The position numbers and the translations under genes were made by a program. This document shows positions 24,339 through 33,652 of a stretch of DNA of 64,000 nucleotides, one piece after another. Under the pieces are notes generated by a model. It was given only the letters and a program-made list of their open reading frames with translations. It had not been told where the DNA came from and did no database searches. Position 1 is the stretch's first letter. Every line of letters begins with the position of its first letter. Source of the stretch: UBA5793 sp040255465 (GTDB taxonomy: Bacteria > Planctomycetota > Phycisphaerae > Phycisphaerales > UBA5793); assembly GCA_040255465.1 (NCBI GenBank), contig JBDZVA010000002.1:1-64000 (forward strand). The letters are read 5' to 3'.

Positions 24339-26363
24339 TCAGGGATCGGCCTTGGCGGTTTTCTTGCCCGCCGCTCTCGCCTGGCTCAGCGCATCAAGCA
24401 CCTGTTGCGAGGTGTACGCGTTCGACAGCCAGGGTTGATCGTCGCTGCCCGGCGTGTAAATTGCCAGCAGGGGGATGCCCGTCTGCCCGAGAGCGTTGAG
24501 GAATTTCCACCCCGGCGCGGTCGTGCTCGTGAGATCGACAGTGAACTTGACGACATCGTCGCTGTTGAGTTCGCTCAGCACCGGGTCCTTGTTGAGGACC
24601 GCCGCCTTGATGACTTTGCAGTTGATGCACCATTCCGCGGTAAAGTCGAGCACGACAATGTGGCCGTCCGCCCGCGCCTTCTCAAACGAAGACGGCGTGT
24701 ACTCGTTCCACGCGCCGTGGTAGTACGAAGCGCCATCCGAACCTTCCATCGCCGCCTGGCGCACTTCCCAGTCCGCCCGGGCCTTTGAGGTCGAGTCCGC
24801 CGCATAGAGCAGCGCAATGCTGCCCAGAAACAATCCGACGATCGTGAACACAACGCGCGGCTTGACGTGTGTCGTAATCTGGAACGTCCGCACGATCAGC
24901 CACAAGCCCGCCAACGCGCAGAACAAACCCACCGCCCACCATTGCAACTGGTGCGAAAGGTAGGGGCGCTCGCGCACCAGCGCGATGAGCCCCGCCCCGA
25001 TGAAGAACGCCGCCGCCGCCAGCAGCAGCAGACCCATCACCTGCTTGACCAGTTCGCTCGCCGGGCCGGTGCGCGGCAGGCGTTCGAGCAACTTCGGGTT
25101 GGCCGAGAGCACGATGTACGGCGCTCCCATGCCGATGCCCAGCGAGACGAAAATCGCCATGATCGACAGCGGCGGCATCGTCGCCACGCCCGCCAGCAAC
25201 GCACCCGCGACAAACCCAAAGCACGGCAAGCCAAGCACCGCGGTCATGATGCCAAAGACGAACGAACCCCACGCCGAGTCGGCCTTGGGATTCACCGCGT
25301 ACACTGCCTGCGGGAGTTGAATGGTGAACAGCCCCATGATGCCGAAACCCATCAGCGCGATGATGGCGCCGACGCCCAGCGTCAGCCACCAGATGCCAAA
25401 GAGCCGCGATGGATCGCTGATCCCCGTGACGCTCACCAGCGCGACGGGCACGCCGATCGCCGTCCAGAACGCGACGACGCCCAGCGCCATCCAGATGCCG
25501 AGCATCAGCCCGCGTCCCGGGTGATTCGCGTGCTGCATGATCGTCATGATCTTGATCGGGATGACAGGCAGCACGCAGGGGGTGAGATTGAGCAGGAACC
25601 CGCCGAGGGCCGAGAGCAGGATGAGCAGGATCAGACCAACGAAGCCGCCCTGCCGGGGAATCGGGATGCCAAAGAAGGTCTGGCCCGAAGTGGTTCCGGA
25701 CGAAGCATCCGACGTCGGCGCCGATGGAGGGTTGGCCCCGGTCGGCGACGGCGCGTTGCCGGCCGGCCCGGCCGGAATGTCGAATCGCTGCGAGAGCAGT
25801 TCGGTGAATGCCGTTTGGAGTGCGGCGTCCGTGCTGGCGGTGATTTCCCCTGCGTCGGCCACGACGCGAGTCGTCAGACTGACCTTCGTATCCGTGGGCG
25901 GTTCGCAGGTCTGGTCGTCACACGCCTGGTAGCCGACTTTCACGCTGGCCGCTGCGGGGCCGACCGGGGCGTCGGAGCCGACCACAAAGGGGACCAGCGC
26001 GACGGCGTGGCCCTCGTAGACCATCAGCTTCTCCTGTGCTCCCTCGAAACCGAAGAGCACCTCGTGCGCCTGGGGCCAGCGGATCTTGCCTTGGGTCCAG
26101 CCTTCGGGGAGCGTGACGTCAATGGTGGTGGGGATGTACATTTCCGGGGCGTCAGGAGATCCCAGGCCCGGGTAGATGTGCCAACTCGGCTCGATGTCGA
26201 GGATCACCGCCATGGCGCCCTGCGAGCCGGGCAGATAGCCGTCGTGCGACCATTCGACCGAGGCGGAGACCTTTGGCGTGGTTCCCGGCGGCTGGGCAAC
26301 CGCCGGAGCGGTCGCGATCAGAGCCATGAGCAGCAGAAACGGCACAATCCGCCATGAGGGCAT
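24339..26363 (-). CDS. dsbD: thiol:disulfide interchange protein DsbD
   Basis: 674 aa from ATG at 26363 with GGAG upstream; the open frame to 26468 is ignored because the signal peptide (MPSWRIVPFLLLMALIA...) starts here. Domain order: periplasmic DsbD-alpha (Cys pair in GYQACDDQTCEPP), Ser/Thr/Pro linker, eight-helix membrane domain with its two Cys in NLTPCVLPVIPIK and LGLPCFGFVAG, then a C-terminal thioredoxin domain with WCINCK. It passes electrons from cytoplasmic thioredoxin to periplasmic thiols, for example for cytochrome c maturation. All six working cysteines are present. Divergent from fliM. Confidence 0.95.
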   Translation of the reverse strand: MPSWRIVPFLLLMALIATAPAVAQPPGTTPKVSASVEWSHDGYLPGSQGAMAVILDIEPSWHIYPGLGSPDAPEMYIPTTIDVTLPEGWTQGKIRWPQAHEVLFGFEGAQEKLMVYEGHAVALVPFVVGSDAPVGPAAASVKVGYQACDDQTCEPPTDTKVSLTTRVVADAGEITASTDAALQTAFTELLSQRFDIPAGPAGNAPSPTGANPPSAPTSDASSGTTSGQTFFGIPIPRQGGFVGLILLILLSALGGFLLNLTPCVLPVIPIKIMTIMQHANHPGRGLMLGIWMALGVVAFWTAIGVPVALVSVTGISDPSRLFGIWWLTLGVGAIIALMGFGIMGLFTIQLPQAVYAVNPKADSAWGSFVFGIMTAVLGLPCFGFVAGALLAGVATMPPLSIMAIFVSLGIGMGAPYIVLSANPKLLERLPRTGPASELVKQVMGLLLLAAAAFFIGAGLIALVRERPYLSHQLQWWAVGLFCALAGLWLIVRTFQITTHVKPRVVFTIVGLFLGSIALLYAADSTSKARADWEVRQAAMEGSDGASYYHGAWNEYTPSSFEKARADGHIVVLDFTAEWCINCKVIKAAVLNKDPVLSELNSDDVVKFTVDLTSTTAPGWKFLNALGQTGIPLLAIYTPGSDDQPWLSNAYTSQQVLDALSQARAAGKKTAKADP

Positions 26364-26525
26364 GTCAGCGATCTCCAAATGCGGTCCGGACAGGGGAATC
26401 AACCGAGTATAGCGACAGGTGGGGATTACTACGAACGGGGCGGTGCGAGGTTCAAGTCGTCCTGTCACGGTGTCCGATAAAGCGTTTGTCCGCCCGCGCT
26501 TGCCGGGCCTCTGTCAGCAGGTCAC

Positions 26526-27542
26526 ATGAACGACATTCTTGATCAATCTGACATTGATGCCCTGCTCGCCGCAGTGGACTCGGGAGACATCGAGGAAGAG
26601 ACCACCGCCGGTCAACTCTTCTCGCGGCACCGGCGCGATCTCGATTCAGTCGAAATCCGCCCCTACGACTTCAAGCGACCCGAGCGCGTCTCCAAAGAGC
26701 AGATGCGCTCGCTTGAGACGCTGCACGAATCGTTCGGCCGCATCTTCGGTGCCGCGATCTCCGGCTTCATCCGCACCATCGTTGAGGTCAAGGTGGCGAC
26801 GACAGAGCAGATGACCTACTCCGAGTTCATCTCCAGCCTGCCCAACCCCACCGCCTTCAATCTCATCCGCGCCGAGCAACTCGAAGGGATGATCTGCCTC
26901 GAACTCAGCCCGCTGATCATCTACCCCCTCGTCGACCGCATGCTCGGCGGGGCGAGCAATGAACTGTTCATTCCGCAACGCGCGCTAACCGTGATCGAGA
27001 TCAAACTGCTGGGCGTGGTCCTGTCCCGCGCGCTCAAGGGGTTGAGCGAAGCGTGGGAAGGGATCCGGCGTCTTGATTTCACGCTGGTCGAGACGGAAAG
27101 CAACCCGCATCTTGTGCAGATCGTGCCGCCCAATGAAGTCGTGGTCGTCATCGGCTTTGAAATCAAGATGGGCGCGCGGGCCGGGACGATGAACCTGTGC
27201 ATCCCGTTCAACGTGATCGAACCACTTATGCCCGAGTTGAGCGCCCAGAGCTGGTTCAATGTCCAGCGCGATGACGACGATATCGAATTCGCCAAGCGCA
27301 TCACCGACTCGCTCGCCGGCGCGGTGCTTTCCGTGGGCGGCACGCTCGCGGAAACCACGCTCACCCTGGACGACCTCATGAACCTTTCAGTGGGCGACCT
27401 GATCGTCACCGACAAGCCCGCCGCGCAACCGGTCGTGCTCACCGTCGAGGGCGAGAAGAAGATGCTCGCGCACATCGGCCAGCATCGCGGCAACCGGGCC
27501 CTGCAGATTGTCCGCTCGATTCGCTCGGAAGATCGCGTTTAG
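26526..27542 (+). CDS. fliM: flagellar motor switch protein FliM
   Basis: 338 aa. The N-terminal CheY-binding motif DQSDIDALLAAV is present, followed by the middle CheC-like domain (YSEFISSLPNPTAFNLI, DRMLGGAS) and a C-terminal SpoA domain (LDDLMNLSVGDLIVTD). FliM forms the C-ring with FliG and FliN and switches rotation on CheY-P binding. No other flagellar or chemotaxis gene is in the window, so it is an isolated locus here; neighbours are dsbD and a glycosyltransferase. Confidence 0.95.
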   Translation: MNDILDQSDIDALLAAVDSGDIEEETTAGQLFSRHRRDLDSVEIRPYDFKRPERVSKEQMRSLETLHESFGRIFGAAISGFIRTIVEVKVATTEQMTYSEFISSLPNPTAFNLIRAEQLEGMICLELSPLIIYPLVDRMLGGASNELFIPQRALTVIEIKLLGVVLSRALKGLSEAWEGIRRLDFTLVETESNPHLVQIVPPNEVVVVIGFEIKMGARAGTMNLCIPFNVIEPLMPELSAQSWFNVQRDDDDIEFAKRITDSLAGAVLSVGGTLAETTLTLDDLMNLSVGDLIVTDKPAAQPVVLTVEGEKKMLAHIGQHRGNRALQIVRSIRSEDRV

Positions 27543-27612
27543 ACGGCGCTGGGCCGATTCTGTCAGTCGCCATTCATTGACGCGGTTCCCCTTGCCGCGA
27601 TGATCCTTGAGC

Positions 27613-28407
27613 ATGAACGTAGCATTCGACCCTTCGGCGCTGAGCGTGGCGATCATCGCCTGCAACAACGACGCCACCATCGCCCGGACCATCCAGAGCG
27701 TTCAGGGGCTCGCGGCCCGCGTCGTGGTTGTCGATTCGGGTTCGACGGATCGAACGATACAAGTTTCCCGGGATCTCGGCGCTGAGGTGATCCACCACGA
27801 CTGGGAGGGGCACGTTCGGCAGAAGCAGTTTGCGCTTGACCAGTGCGACACGCCGTGGGTCTTGAGCCTTGACAGCGATGAGTCTGTTGATTCGCGACTG
27901 GCGGGGGAGATTCGCATGGTCGTGGCGCTCGACGACCGGCATGTGGCGGGTTGCGAAGTGAATCGGCGCGTGTGGTTTGCCGGCCGGGAACTCAAGTACA
28001 CCTGGCAGCCCGAGTGGCGCATGCGCCTCGTGCGACCGCAGTGCGCCAAGTGGGCGGGCTACGACCCGCATGACCGCCTCGACGTGTCCGGGCCGAGTCG
28101 ACGCCTCAGCGGCGTGCTGCGCCACGACGCCTTCGCCAACGTCGCCGAACTGCTGCGCAAGCAGATCAACCACGGTGTGCATGCCGGCGAGAGCTACCAC
28201 GCGCTGGGTCGCCGGGCGTCCGTGCTCAACCTGGCTGTTTCACCTTCGGCAGCGATCCTCAAGCAACTCGTGCTCAAGTCCGCGTGGCTCGACGGCTGGC
28301 CGGGCTGGGCGTGTTCGATCGGCGCGGGCATCAGCGCCGCCGCCAAGCACATGCGCCTGCTCGAACTCGCCGCGGCAGATGCGACCGAGTCGGACGCCCG
28401 GCCGTGA
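27613..28407 (+). CDS. family 2 glycosyltransferase (WaaE/KdtX-like)
   Basis: 264 aa from ATG at 27613 (TTG at 27607 also possible). GT-A fold: LSVAIIACNNDATIARTI, the DSGSTDRTIQV segment, catalytic/metal DSDE in WVLSLDSDESVD. Similar to lipopolysaccharide-core beta-glycosyltransferases of the WaaE/KdtX group. Its stop overlaps the next gene's GTG start (GTGA), so it is co-translated with the O-antigen-ligase-like protein and acts in envelope glycan synthesis. Confidence 0.85.
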   Translation: MNVAFDPSALSVAIIACNNDATIARTIQSVQGLAARVVVVDSGSTDRTIQVSRDLGAEVIHHDWEGHVRQKQFALDQCDTPWVLSLDSDESVDSRLAGEIRMVVALDDRHVAGCEVNRRVWFAGRELKYTWQPEWRMRLVRPQCAKWAGYDPHDRLDVSGPSRRLSGVLRHDAFANVAELLRKQINHGVHAGESYHALGRRASVLNLAVSPSAAILKQLVLKSAWLDGWPGWACSIGAGISAAAKHMRLLELAAADATESDARP

Positions 28408-29834
28408 CCACCCCTGCCGCCACCCCGGCCCGGCCCGCGCCCGATGATGCGCTGGGTCTGATCGCGCGAGCCAGATGGCGCGATCCGCTGGGCGACAGGG
28501 CGCAGGCAGCGCTGGTGGCGGCCACCATGTTCATGCTTCCTCTGGGAACCGCGCCGCTGGCGATCATGTCGTCAATCGCCATGGGCTATGCCCTGCTGCG
28601 ATTGTGGGCCACGGGGCCGGCCATCGGCTACCTGATTCGCCTGCCCATCATCTGGGTGCTGCTGGCGACACTTGTCTGGACGCTCGTTTCGCTCAACGAG
28701 TCGGCAGACCGATCGCAGGGTTGGGATGAGGCGGCCATTCTCCGCTTCCAGATTCCCTTTCTCATCGCTCTGTGGCCTGTCGTGGATCGTTGGAGAATCT
28801 ACCTCTGGGCCCTGGCGGCTGGCGTCGCCGTGGCGGCAGTGGTCCAGGTCGGGCAGTCGACATTCGGCGACTCGTGGCCGCTGTTCTTCTGGTGGCACGC
28901 CGAGCGCATCCCCGGTCGGTATCCCGGCCTCGTCCATCCCAACTCCACCGCGGTTGTCGCCGTCGCGTCCATTCTGTTGCTGCCTCGCCAGTTCATCGAG
29001 CAGCGGCGGCATTGGCTGGCCGGGCTCGTGCTCTGGGTGCTCGCCTGGGTCGGTCTCGTGCTGACGGGCAGTCGCGGTGGCTGGATCGCCGCGATGGCGG
29101 GGTTGGTCGCGTCCGTTGCTCGAATGCGCCTTGCCTGGGTCGGCATCAGGCGCACCCACGAGAGGCTCCGATCATGGCGCACCGAGTGGATCGTCGGCGG
29201 CGCATTGCTGATCATCGCGCTGACTCTCGCCGTGACCATTGGTCCACAAGTTGCCTCGCGCGTGCGGAGCGCTGCGTCGGATCTCCAGGCCGCGATCAAA
29301 CACGGCGACTACTCGGGCGACGTGGCTGCGCGCTGGCGGCAAGTCGACATCTCATTCGCGCTGGCGCGCGAGCACCCACTGACCGGCGTCGGAGCGGGAG
29401 GGTATCTCGACGCCGCCCGCAAGTACGTCACCTTGCACCCCGTCGGGACCGATCCGGAAAGTTCGAGCGCCGACCAGTCAGGACGCCGCTCGACTGGCTT
29501 GCTGGCGCATCCGCACAGCGCGCTGCTGTATCACCTCGCCGTGCTCGGCTGGCCGGGACTGCTCCTCTACCTGGCTCTCTGGACCCTGCTCGCGCTGGAG
29601 GCTCGCAAGGCGCCGCTGCGGGGTGTGCCCCTGAACCGACTGCCCCTTGTCGCCGGGCTGTTCGTCGCCTTCCTCGTGGACAGCCACAATCTGAGTGCTC
29701 CCGGAGCGCTGGTGCTCATGTTTGTCGTAGGCATCGTGTTCTATGAGACGCGCCAGCCCTCGCCATGGCTGCCGCCCGGCGACAAGCCCTCGGATAGCCG
29801 CAACAATGAACGCATCGGGGCGGACCATGGCTGA
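28404..29834 (+). CDS. O-antigen ligase/polymerase-like membrane protein
   Basis: 476 aa from GTG at 28404, a four-base overlap with the glycosyltransferase gene. About ten to twelve membrane helices, with the Wzy_C motif LTGSRGGWIAAMAGL, the AREHPLTGVGAGGYLDAA segment and HPHSALLYHLAVLGWPGL in the periplasmic loop. It is the second such protein in the window; lacking the TPR extension of the first (21254-23755), the two probably act on different glycans or as polymerase versus ligase. Confidence 0.82.
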   Translation: MTTPAATPARPAPDDALGLIARARWRDPLGDRAQAALVAATMFMLPLGTAPLAIMSSIAMGYALLRLWATGPAIGYLIRLPIIWVLLATLVWTLVSLNESADRSQGWDEAAILRFQIPFLIALWPVVDRWRIYLWALAAGVAVAAVVQVGQSTFGDSWPLFFWWHAERIPGRYPGLVHPNSTAVVAVASILLLPRQFIEQRRHWLAGLVLWVLAWVGLVLTGSRGGWIAAMAGLVASVARMRLAWVGIRRTHERLRSWRTEWIVGGALLIIALTLAVTIGPQVASRVRSAASDLQAAIKHGDYSGDVAARWRQVDISFALAREHPLTGVGAGGYLDAARKYVTLHPVGTDPESSSADQSGRRSTGLLAHPHSALLYHLAVLGWPGLLLYLALWTLLALEARKAPLRGVPLNRLPLVAGLFVAFLVDSHNLSAPGALVLMFVVGIVFYETRQPSPWLPPGDKPSDSRNNERIGADHG

Positions 29835-29852
29835 GCACACGACGGGATCCCC

Positions 29853-30995
29853 ATGCGCATCGTGATGGCCTTTGAACATGTGCGAAGATTCGTCGGCGCC
29901 CACGCCCAGATGGTGACAGAGCTGTCGCGCCGCCTCGTCCAGCGCGGCCACGAAGTCTCGATTATCTGCGACACCGTCACGGATCCCGATCTGTACCCCG
30001 ATCTGCACTTCATCGCCCGCCGACCTTTTCAAACCGGGGCCTCCCATCGCCCCTGGCTGCTGCACCGCTGGTCCAGGCGGATCGTGGCCGATCTCGCGCA
30101 CGACGTCGTCATCTCGTTCCATGCTGCGATCCCCGGTGATGTGCTCGTACCCACTTTCGGCTTCAGTCCGGGACCCGATCGCCAGCCTTCGCGCGGCTGG
30201 CGCTCGGCCGTGGGGCGCGTCGATCCGCGACGCAGCGTGTCGCGGGCGGTCAGCTCGGCCACGCGCCGCGACCGCCGTCTCCGTTACGTGGTCGCCCTGA
30301 GCGATGCCATGGCGGATTCGCTGCTCGCCGCCGTGCCCACGGTCAGTCGCGTGCTGCGTCGCGTTCCCGGCGCTTCACCCATCGAACCGCCCGGTGACGC
30401 GGGTCGCGCCGAAGCGCTGCGAGTCGAGACGCGATCCATCCTCAACCTCGAACCCGAACAGGTCGTGTTTCTCTGGGCCGCGAAGTTGCCGGGGTTCAAG
30501 GGCGGGGCGGCCGTACTCAAGGCGTTCGCCGAAACACTCGCAACGGGCCACCCAAACGCTCGTCTGGTGATGGCCTGCGAAGACCCCTGGCCGCTGCACG
30601 ATCTGGCTGTCGATCTGGACTGCGATGACGAAATCCGTCTCGTCTCGCGCACGCGCGAGATGGAGCGCCTGCTCGCCGCGGCCGATATCGGCGTGATTCC
30701 CGCAACCCGATCGATGTTCGGCCGCTTTGTCTGGGAGTGTCTGGCGTTCGGCAAGCCGCTCATCACCAACACCTCCACGGCCGGCGCCGAGCGAATGCGG
30801 GCGCCGGATCAACGCATCGCCGGCCGAGTCATATCGAGCATGCGGCCCGAAGCGCTGCGTGACGCCATGATCGGGTTGCTCGAGGAGCCGCATCGCCTCG
30901 CGGCCCGGCACTCCGCAGAAACCATCGCCCCAACCATGCGATTCGATCTGTTCGTCGATCGCATGGAAAAGATCGCGCAGGAGTTCGCCCGCTGA
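29853..30995 (+). CDS. family 4/1 (GT-B) glycosyltransferase
   Basis: 380 aa, ATG at 29853. GT-B fold: N-terminal MRIVMAFEHVRRFVGAHAQM with Gly-less variant of the usual GG motif, GHEVSIICD, and a C-terminal donor-binding domain (EQVVFLWAAKLPGFKGGAAV, RLLAAADIGVIPATRSMFG, FVWECLAFGKPLITNTSTAG), where the Glu before CLAFGKP is the conserved family residue. It transfers an unknown sugar to a glycan in the cytoplasm and sits in the operon-like run with the O-antigen ligase-like gene. Confidence 0.82.
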   Translation: MRIVMAFEHVRRFVGAHAQMVTELSRRLVQRGHEVSIICDTVTDPDLYPDLHFIARRPFQTGASHRPWLLHRWSRRIVADLAHDVVISFHAAIPGDVLVPTFGFSPGPDRQPSRGWRSAVGRVDPRRSVSRAVSSATRRDRRLRYVVALSDAMADSLLAAVPTVSRVLRRVPGASPIEPPGDAGRAEALRVETRSILNLEPEQVVFLWAAKLPGFKGGAAVLKAFAETLATGHPNARLVMACEDPWPLHDLAVDLDCDDEIRLVSRTREMERLLAAADIGVIPATRSMFGRFVWECLAFGKPLITNTSTAGAERMRAPDQRIAGRVISSMRPEALRDAMIGLLEEPHRLAARHSAETIAPTMRFDLFVDRMEKIAQEFAR

Positions 30996-31032
30996 ACCGC
31001 ACTCGACGCCCACCGGGCGCAGGAGGATTCAG

Positions 31033-31761
31033 GTGTCCGATCCCGTCAAGTGGACGATTCTCGTGGTTGGGGCCTACCTCGTTGGCTCCATTCCCTTTGC
31101 GCTGATCCTCGGCCGAGCCCGCGGCATTGACATTCGCCAGCACGGCTCGGGAAACGTCGGCGCCTCAAATGTCGGTCGCGTGCTGGGCCGCAAGTACGGC
31201 ATGATGTGTTTCGCACTGGACGTGTGCAAGGGCCTCGGCCCGACTGTTCTGGCCGGGCTGTGGTGCGGCCTGTTTGCTCCGGACATGCGCGATTCCGCTC
31301 CCGCTCTTTCAACAACCCAGATGCTGCTGTGGATCACAGTCGCCTTCGCCGCCATCATCGGCCACACCAACTCAATCTACCTCGGCTTCAAGGGCGGAAA
31401 AGGCGTGGCAACCGGCTTCGGCTCTCTGCTGGGTATTTACCCGCACCTCACCTGGCCGATTCTCGGCGCGCTCGTGGTCTGGATCGGCGCCGTCAAACTC
31501 TGGCGCATGATCAGCGTGGCGTCGATGCTCGCCGCCATCAGTCTTCCGCTCTGGTTTGTGCTTATCAGCATCGCGCCCAATAGCGCCGAGGTGGGCATCG
31601 CGAGCGGTTTCGTCGAACGACTCATCTCGCGCTGGCCCTTCGTGCTTGTGACGGCGATGCTCGCGGTCCTGGTGATCTGGAAACACCGCAGCAACATCAA
31701 GCGAATCCGCGCGGGCACCGAAACGCGCATCGGCCAGCCGATGCCAACCGATCATCCCTGA
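31033..31761 (+). CDS. plsY: glycerol-3-phosphate acyltransferase PlsY
   Basis: 242 aa from GTG with AGGAGG upstream. Membrane protein with the three PlsY motifs: GSIPFALILGRARGIDIR, the active-site region GSGNVGASNVGRVLG, and the GHTNSIYLGFKGGKGVATG loop. It uses acyl-phosphate to acylate glycerol-3-phosphate, the first step of phospholipid synthesis in most bacteria. Slightly longer than the usual ~200 residues owing to the central loop around 75-95 and the C-terminal tail. Confidence 0.94.
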   Translation: MSDPVKWTILVVGAYLVGSIPFALILGRARGIDIRQHGSGNVGASNVGRVLGRKYGMMCFALDVCKGLGPTVLAGLWCGLFAPDMRDSAPALSTTQMLLWITVAFAAIIGHTNSIYLGFKGGKGVATGFGSLLGIYPHLTWPILGALVVWIGAVKLWRMISVASMLAAISLPLWFVLISIAPNSAEVGIASGFVERLISRWPFVLVTAMLAVLVIWKHRSNIKRIRAGTETRIGQPMPTDHP

Positions 31762-31762
31762 T

Positions 31763-32590
31763 TCAGCCTGGAAGTTCGATCAGTCCGCGCGTCGTCTCCG
31801 CCGTGGGCGTCAGAAAGTGTCGCTCGCGCCCCTTCTTCACAAGGGAGCGCATCGACACGTACCGTTCGAGCCAGCCGGTGACGGCCAGGCGCTGGCGAAA
31901 GTCAGAACGCTTGAACCACGCCGAACCGATGCGCGGCCATGCGTAGGGATCCGCCGGATCGAGCCGACTGCCAAATTGCAGCGTGACCCCGGCTGTCATA
32001 TCGCATTGCTTCATCGCCCGCCGGGTGTCTTCGTTGAGCTGGCCGAATGGATACGCGAGCACGCCGCCCGCCTGCCCGAACCACTCCGTGATGAGTGACT
32101 GGCTGCGGCCGATCTGGTCGACCTGAAGACCCCGCGGCAGGTGAGGCAGGACGGGGTGATCGTGCGTGTGCGGATGCAGTTCCCATCCCATTTTGACCAG
32201 CCGCTCGAGCCCGGCGCGGTCCAGCAGCGGGGTCGTCCGGTAAGGGGCGGGCATGCGATACCAGACGGGTTCGCGGCCCACGAGCCCGGTCACCACGAAG
32301 GTGGCGGCCCGGAAGCCGTGCTCTGAGAGCACCGGAGCCGCCTCCGTGAGCAGCGACGCCATGCCGTCGTCAAAGGTCAGAACGAAGGATTTTGGAGGAA
32401 TCTTCCCACCCGTTCGCAGGCGCTCGGCGGCGTCCGCCAGCCCCAGCGTCGTCCAGCCGTGCTCAGAAAACCAGCGCATTTGCCGCTGGAAAACCTTGGG
32501 TGCGACTGAGATCGACGTGCCGAATCCGTCGATACTGTGGTATGCGAGGATGGGTAAGGCTTGTGCGGACTGCACGACTGGCTCATCCAT
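31763..32590 (-). CDS. polysaccharide deacetylase (carbohydrate esterase 4 fold)
   Basis: 275 aa from ATG at 32590 (MDEPVVQSAQALPILAYHSI). CE4 motifs: FVLTFDDGMASLL (catalytic Asp and metal Asp), HPHTHDHPVLPHL (metal His pair within HTHDHP) and AYPFGQLNEDT. It removes acetyl groups from a polysaccharide or glycan; no signal peptide is seen, so it may act in the cytoplasm, or the start may lie upstream (frame open to 32689). Divergent from the Wza-type export gene, which suggests an exopolysaccharide role. Confidence 0.85.
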   Translation of the reverse strand: MDEPVVQSAQALPILAYHSIDGFGTSISVAPKVFQRQMRWFSEHGWTTLGLADAAERLRTGGKIPPKSFVLTFDDGMASLLTEAAPVLSEHGFRAATFVVTGLVGREPVWYRMPAPYRTTPLLDRAGLERLVKMGWELHPHTHDHPVLPHLPRGLQVDQIGRSQSLITEWFGQAGGVLAYPFGQLNEDTRRAMKQCDMTAGVTLQFGSRLDPADPYAWPRIGSAWFKRSDFRQRLAVTGWLERYVSMRSLVKKGRERHFLTPTAETTRGLIELPG

Positions 32591-32705
32591 TGTGAGAACC
32601 GACCTTGCCGCGTCGAGGCGGGATGATACTCTGTACGGGTGAATGACGTTCCCCAGCATCGGCCGCCGACAGGGGTGGGGATGACCCAATGCTCGAAAGA
32701 GTGGC

Positions 32706-32733
32706 TTGCACGGGGCTTATGGACTGCAATAAT
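32706..32733 (+). promoter_or_regulatory. candidate sigma-70-like promoter of the polysaccharide-export gene
   Basis: TTGCAC, sixteen bases, then AATAAT (five of six matches to TATAAT), 50 bases upstream of the GTG start at 32783. Spacing and position are plausible; the -35 element is weak. Confidence 0.35.
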
Positions 32734-32782
32734 GCTTGACCCGTCATCTGTCGATCGGCGGCTCGCAACCGGAGATACGAGA

Positions 32783-33631
32783 GTGAACTCACGCGTGGAT
32801 GGATTCTTCCGAATTGGAATCGTTCGTCTGCCGGCATTGCTGGCCGTGGTCGCATGGAGCATCTTCGCCGGCGGCTGCAACATGCCCACAGATTCGCTGA
32901 CGCCCACCGGGCCGCAATTCGGCACTCCCACGCCCGAGCCGGGTGCCGAGGCCACGGCCGGTCCGATCGATCGCACGCCGCTTCCCTACACGCTCATGCC
33001 GGGCGACCGGATCGCCGTCAAGGTGATTCAGGATCCAAATCTCGACGGCGAATACATCATCGATTCTGACGGCGGCGTTCAGTATCCCTACATCGGCTCC
33101 ATGCGCCTCGAAGGGCTGACCACCGCCGACGCTCGCCGCAAGATTGTCAACGGCCTCAAAGAGCTTTACGTCGATCCGTTCGTCACCGTCAACCTCCTCA
33201 GCCAGATGCAGCAGTACGTTCGCGTCATGGGTCAGGTGGCCAAGCAGGGGCGCATCCCGCTCGATCGTGGCATGACGATTCTTGACGCCGTTGCCGAGGC
33301 GGGCGGTCCGACCCTGGACGCCTCGCTGCGCAAGATGGTGCTCGTACGCCGCATTTCCGAAGAACAGGTGGCCGCCGGCTACTTCGACTACCGCGAACTC
33401 ATGCTCAACCCCAGCAGCGAAGCGTGGGCCTCCAATATCCCGCTTCAGCGCGGCGACATCATCTTCGTGCCGACCAACGAGCGGGCCCAGTGGACTTCGG
33501 CCTTCCGCTTCATCAGTACGATGTTCGGCACTGTGGTTGACATGGAGCGCGGCATCGTCCTCTATCCCGATGTGCGCGACATCATCAACACCGGCAACAG
33601 CGGCTCTCGAAGCACCATTATCGTTCGCTGA
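32783..33631 (+). CDS. polysaccharide export lipoprotein (Wza/BexD family)
   Basis: 282 aa from GTG at 32783 with GGAG eight bases upstream; the open frame reaches 32639 but only this start gives a clean lipoprotein signal (LPALLAVVAWSIFAGGCNMP). Poly_export domain: YTLMPGDRIAVKVIQDPNLDG, VQYPYIGSMRLEGLT, and SLBB-like domains (VRVMGQVAKQGRIPLDRG, ILDAVAEAGGPT, IPLQRGDIIFVPT). It forms the outer-membrane polysaccharide export channel. No Wzc-type kinase is in the window. Followed after 22 bases by a glycosyltransferase. Confidence 0.88.
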   Translation: MNSRVDGFFRIGIVRLPALLAVVAWSIFAGGCNMPTDSLTPTGPQFGTPTPEPGAEATAGPIDRTPLPYTLMPGDRIAVKVIQDPNLDGEYIIDSDGGVQYPYIGSMRLEGLTTADARRKIVNGLKELYVDPFVTVNLLSQMQQYVRVMGQVAKQGRIPLDRGMTILDAVAEAGGPTLDASLRKMVLVRRISEEQVAAGYFDYRELMLNPSSEAWASNIPLQRGDIIFVPTNERAQWTSAFRFISTMFGTVVDMERGIVLYPDVRDIINTGNSGSRSTIIVR

Positions 33632-33652
33632 TTCATCGGGCGGTTGGGTCTC

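Noticed and set aside
24867..26357. 496-codon open frame on the plus strand
   Set aside because: Exactly antisense to dsbD; composition (Arg, His, Gln, Asp-rich) is that of a shadow frame in GC-rich DNA and no family motif is visible.
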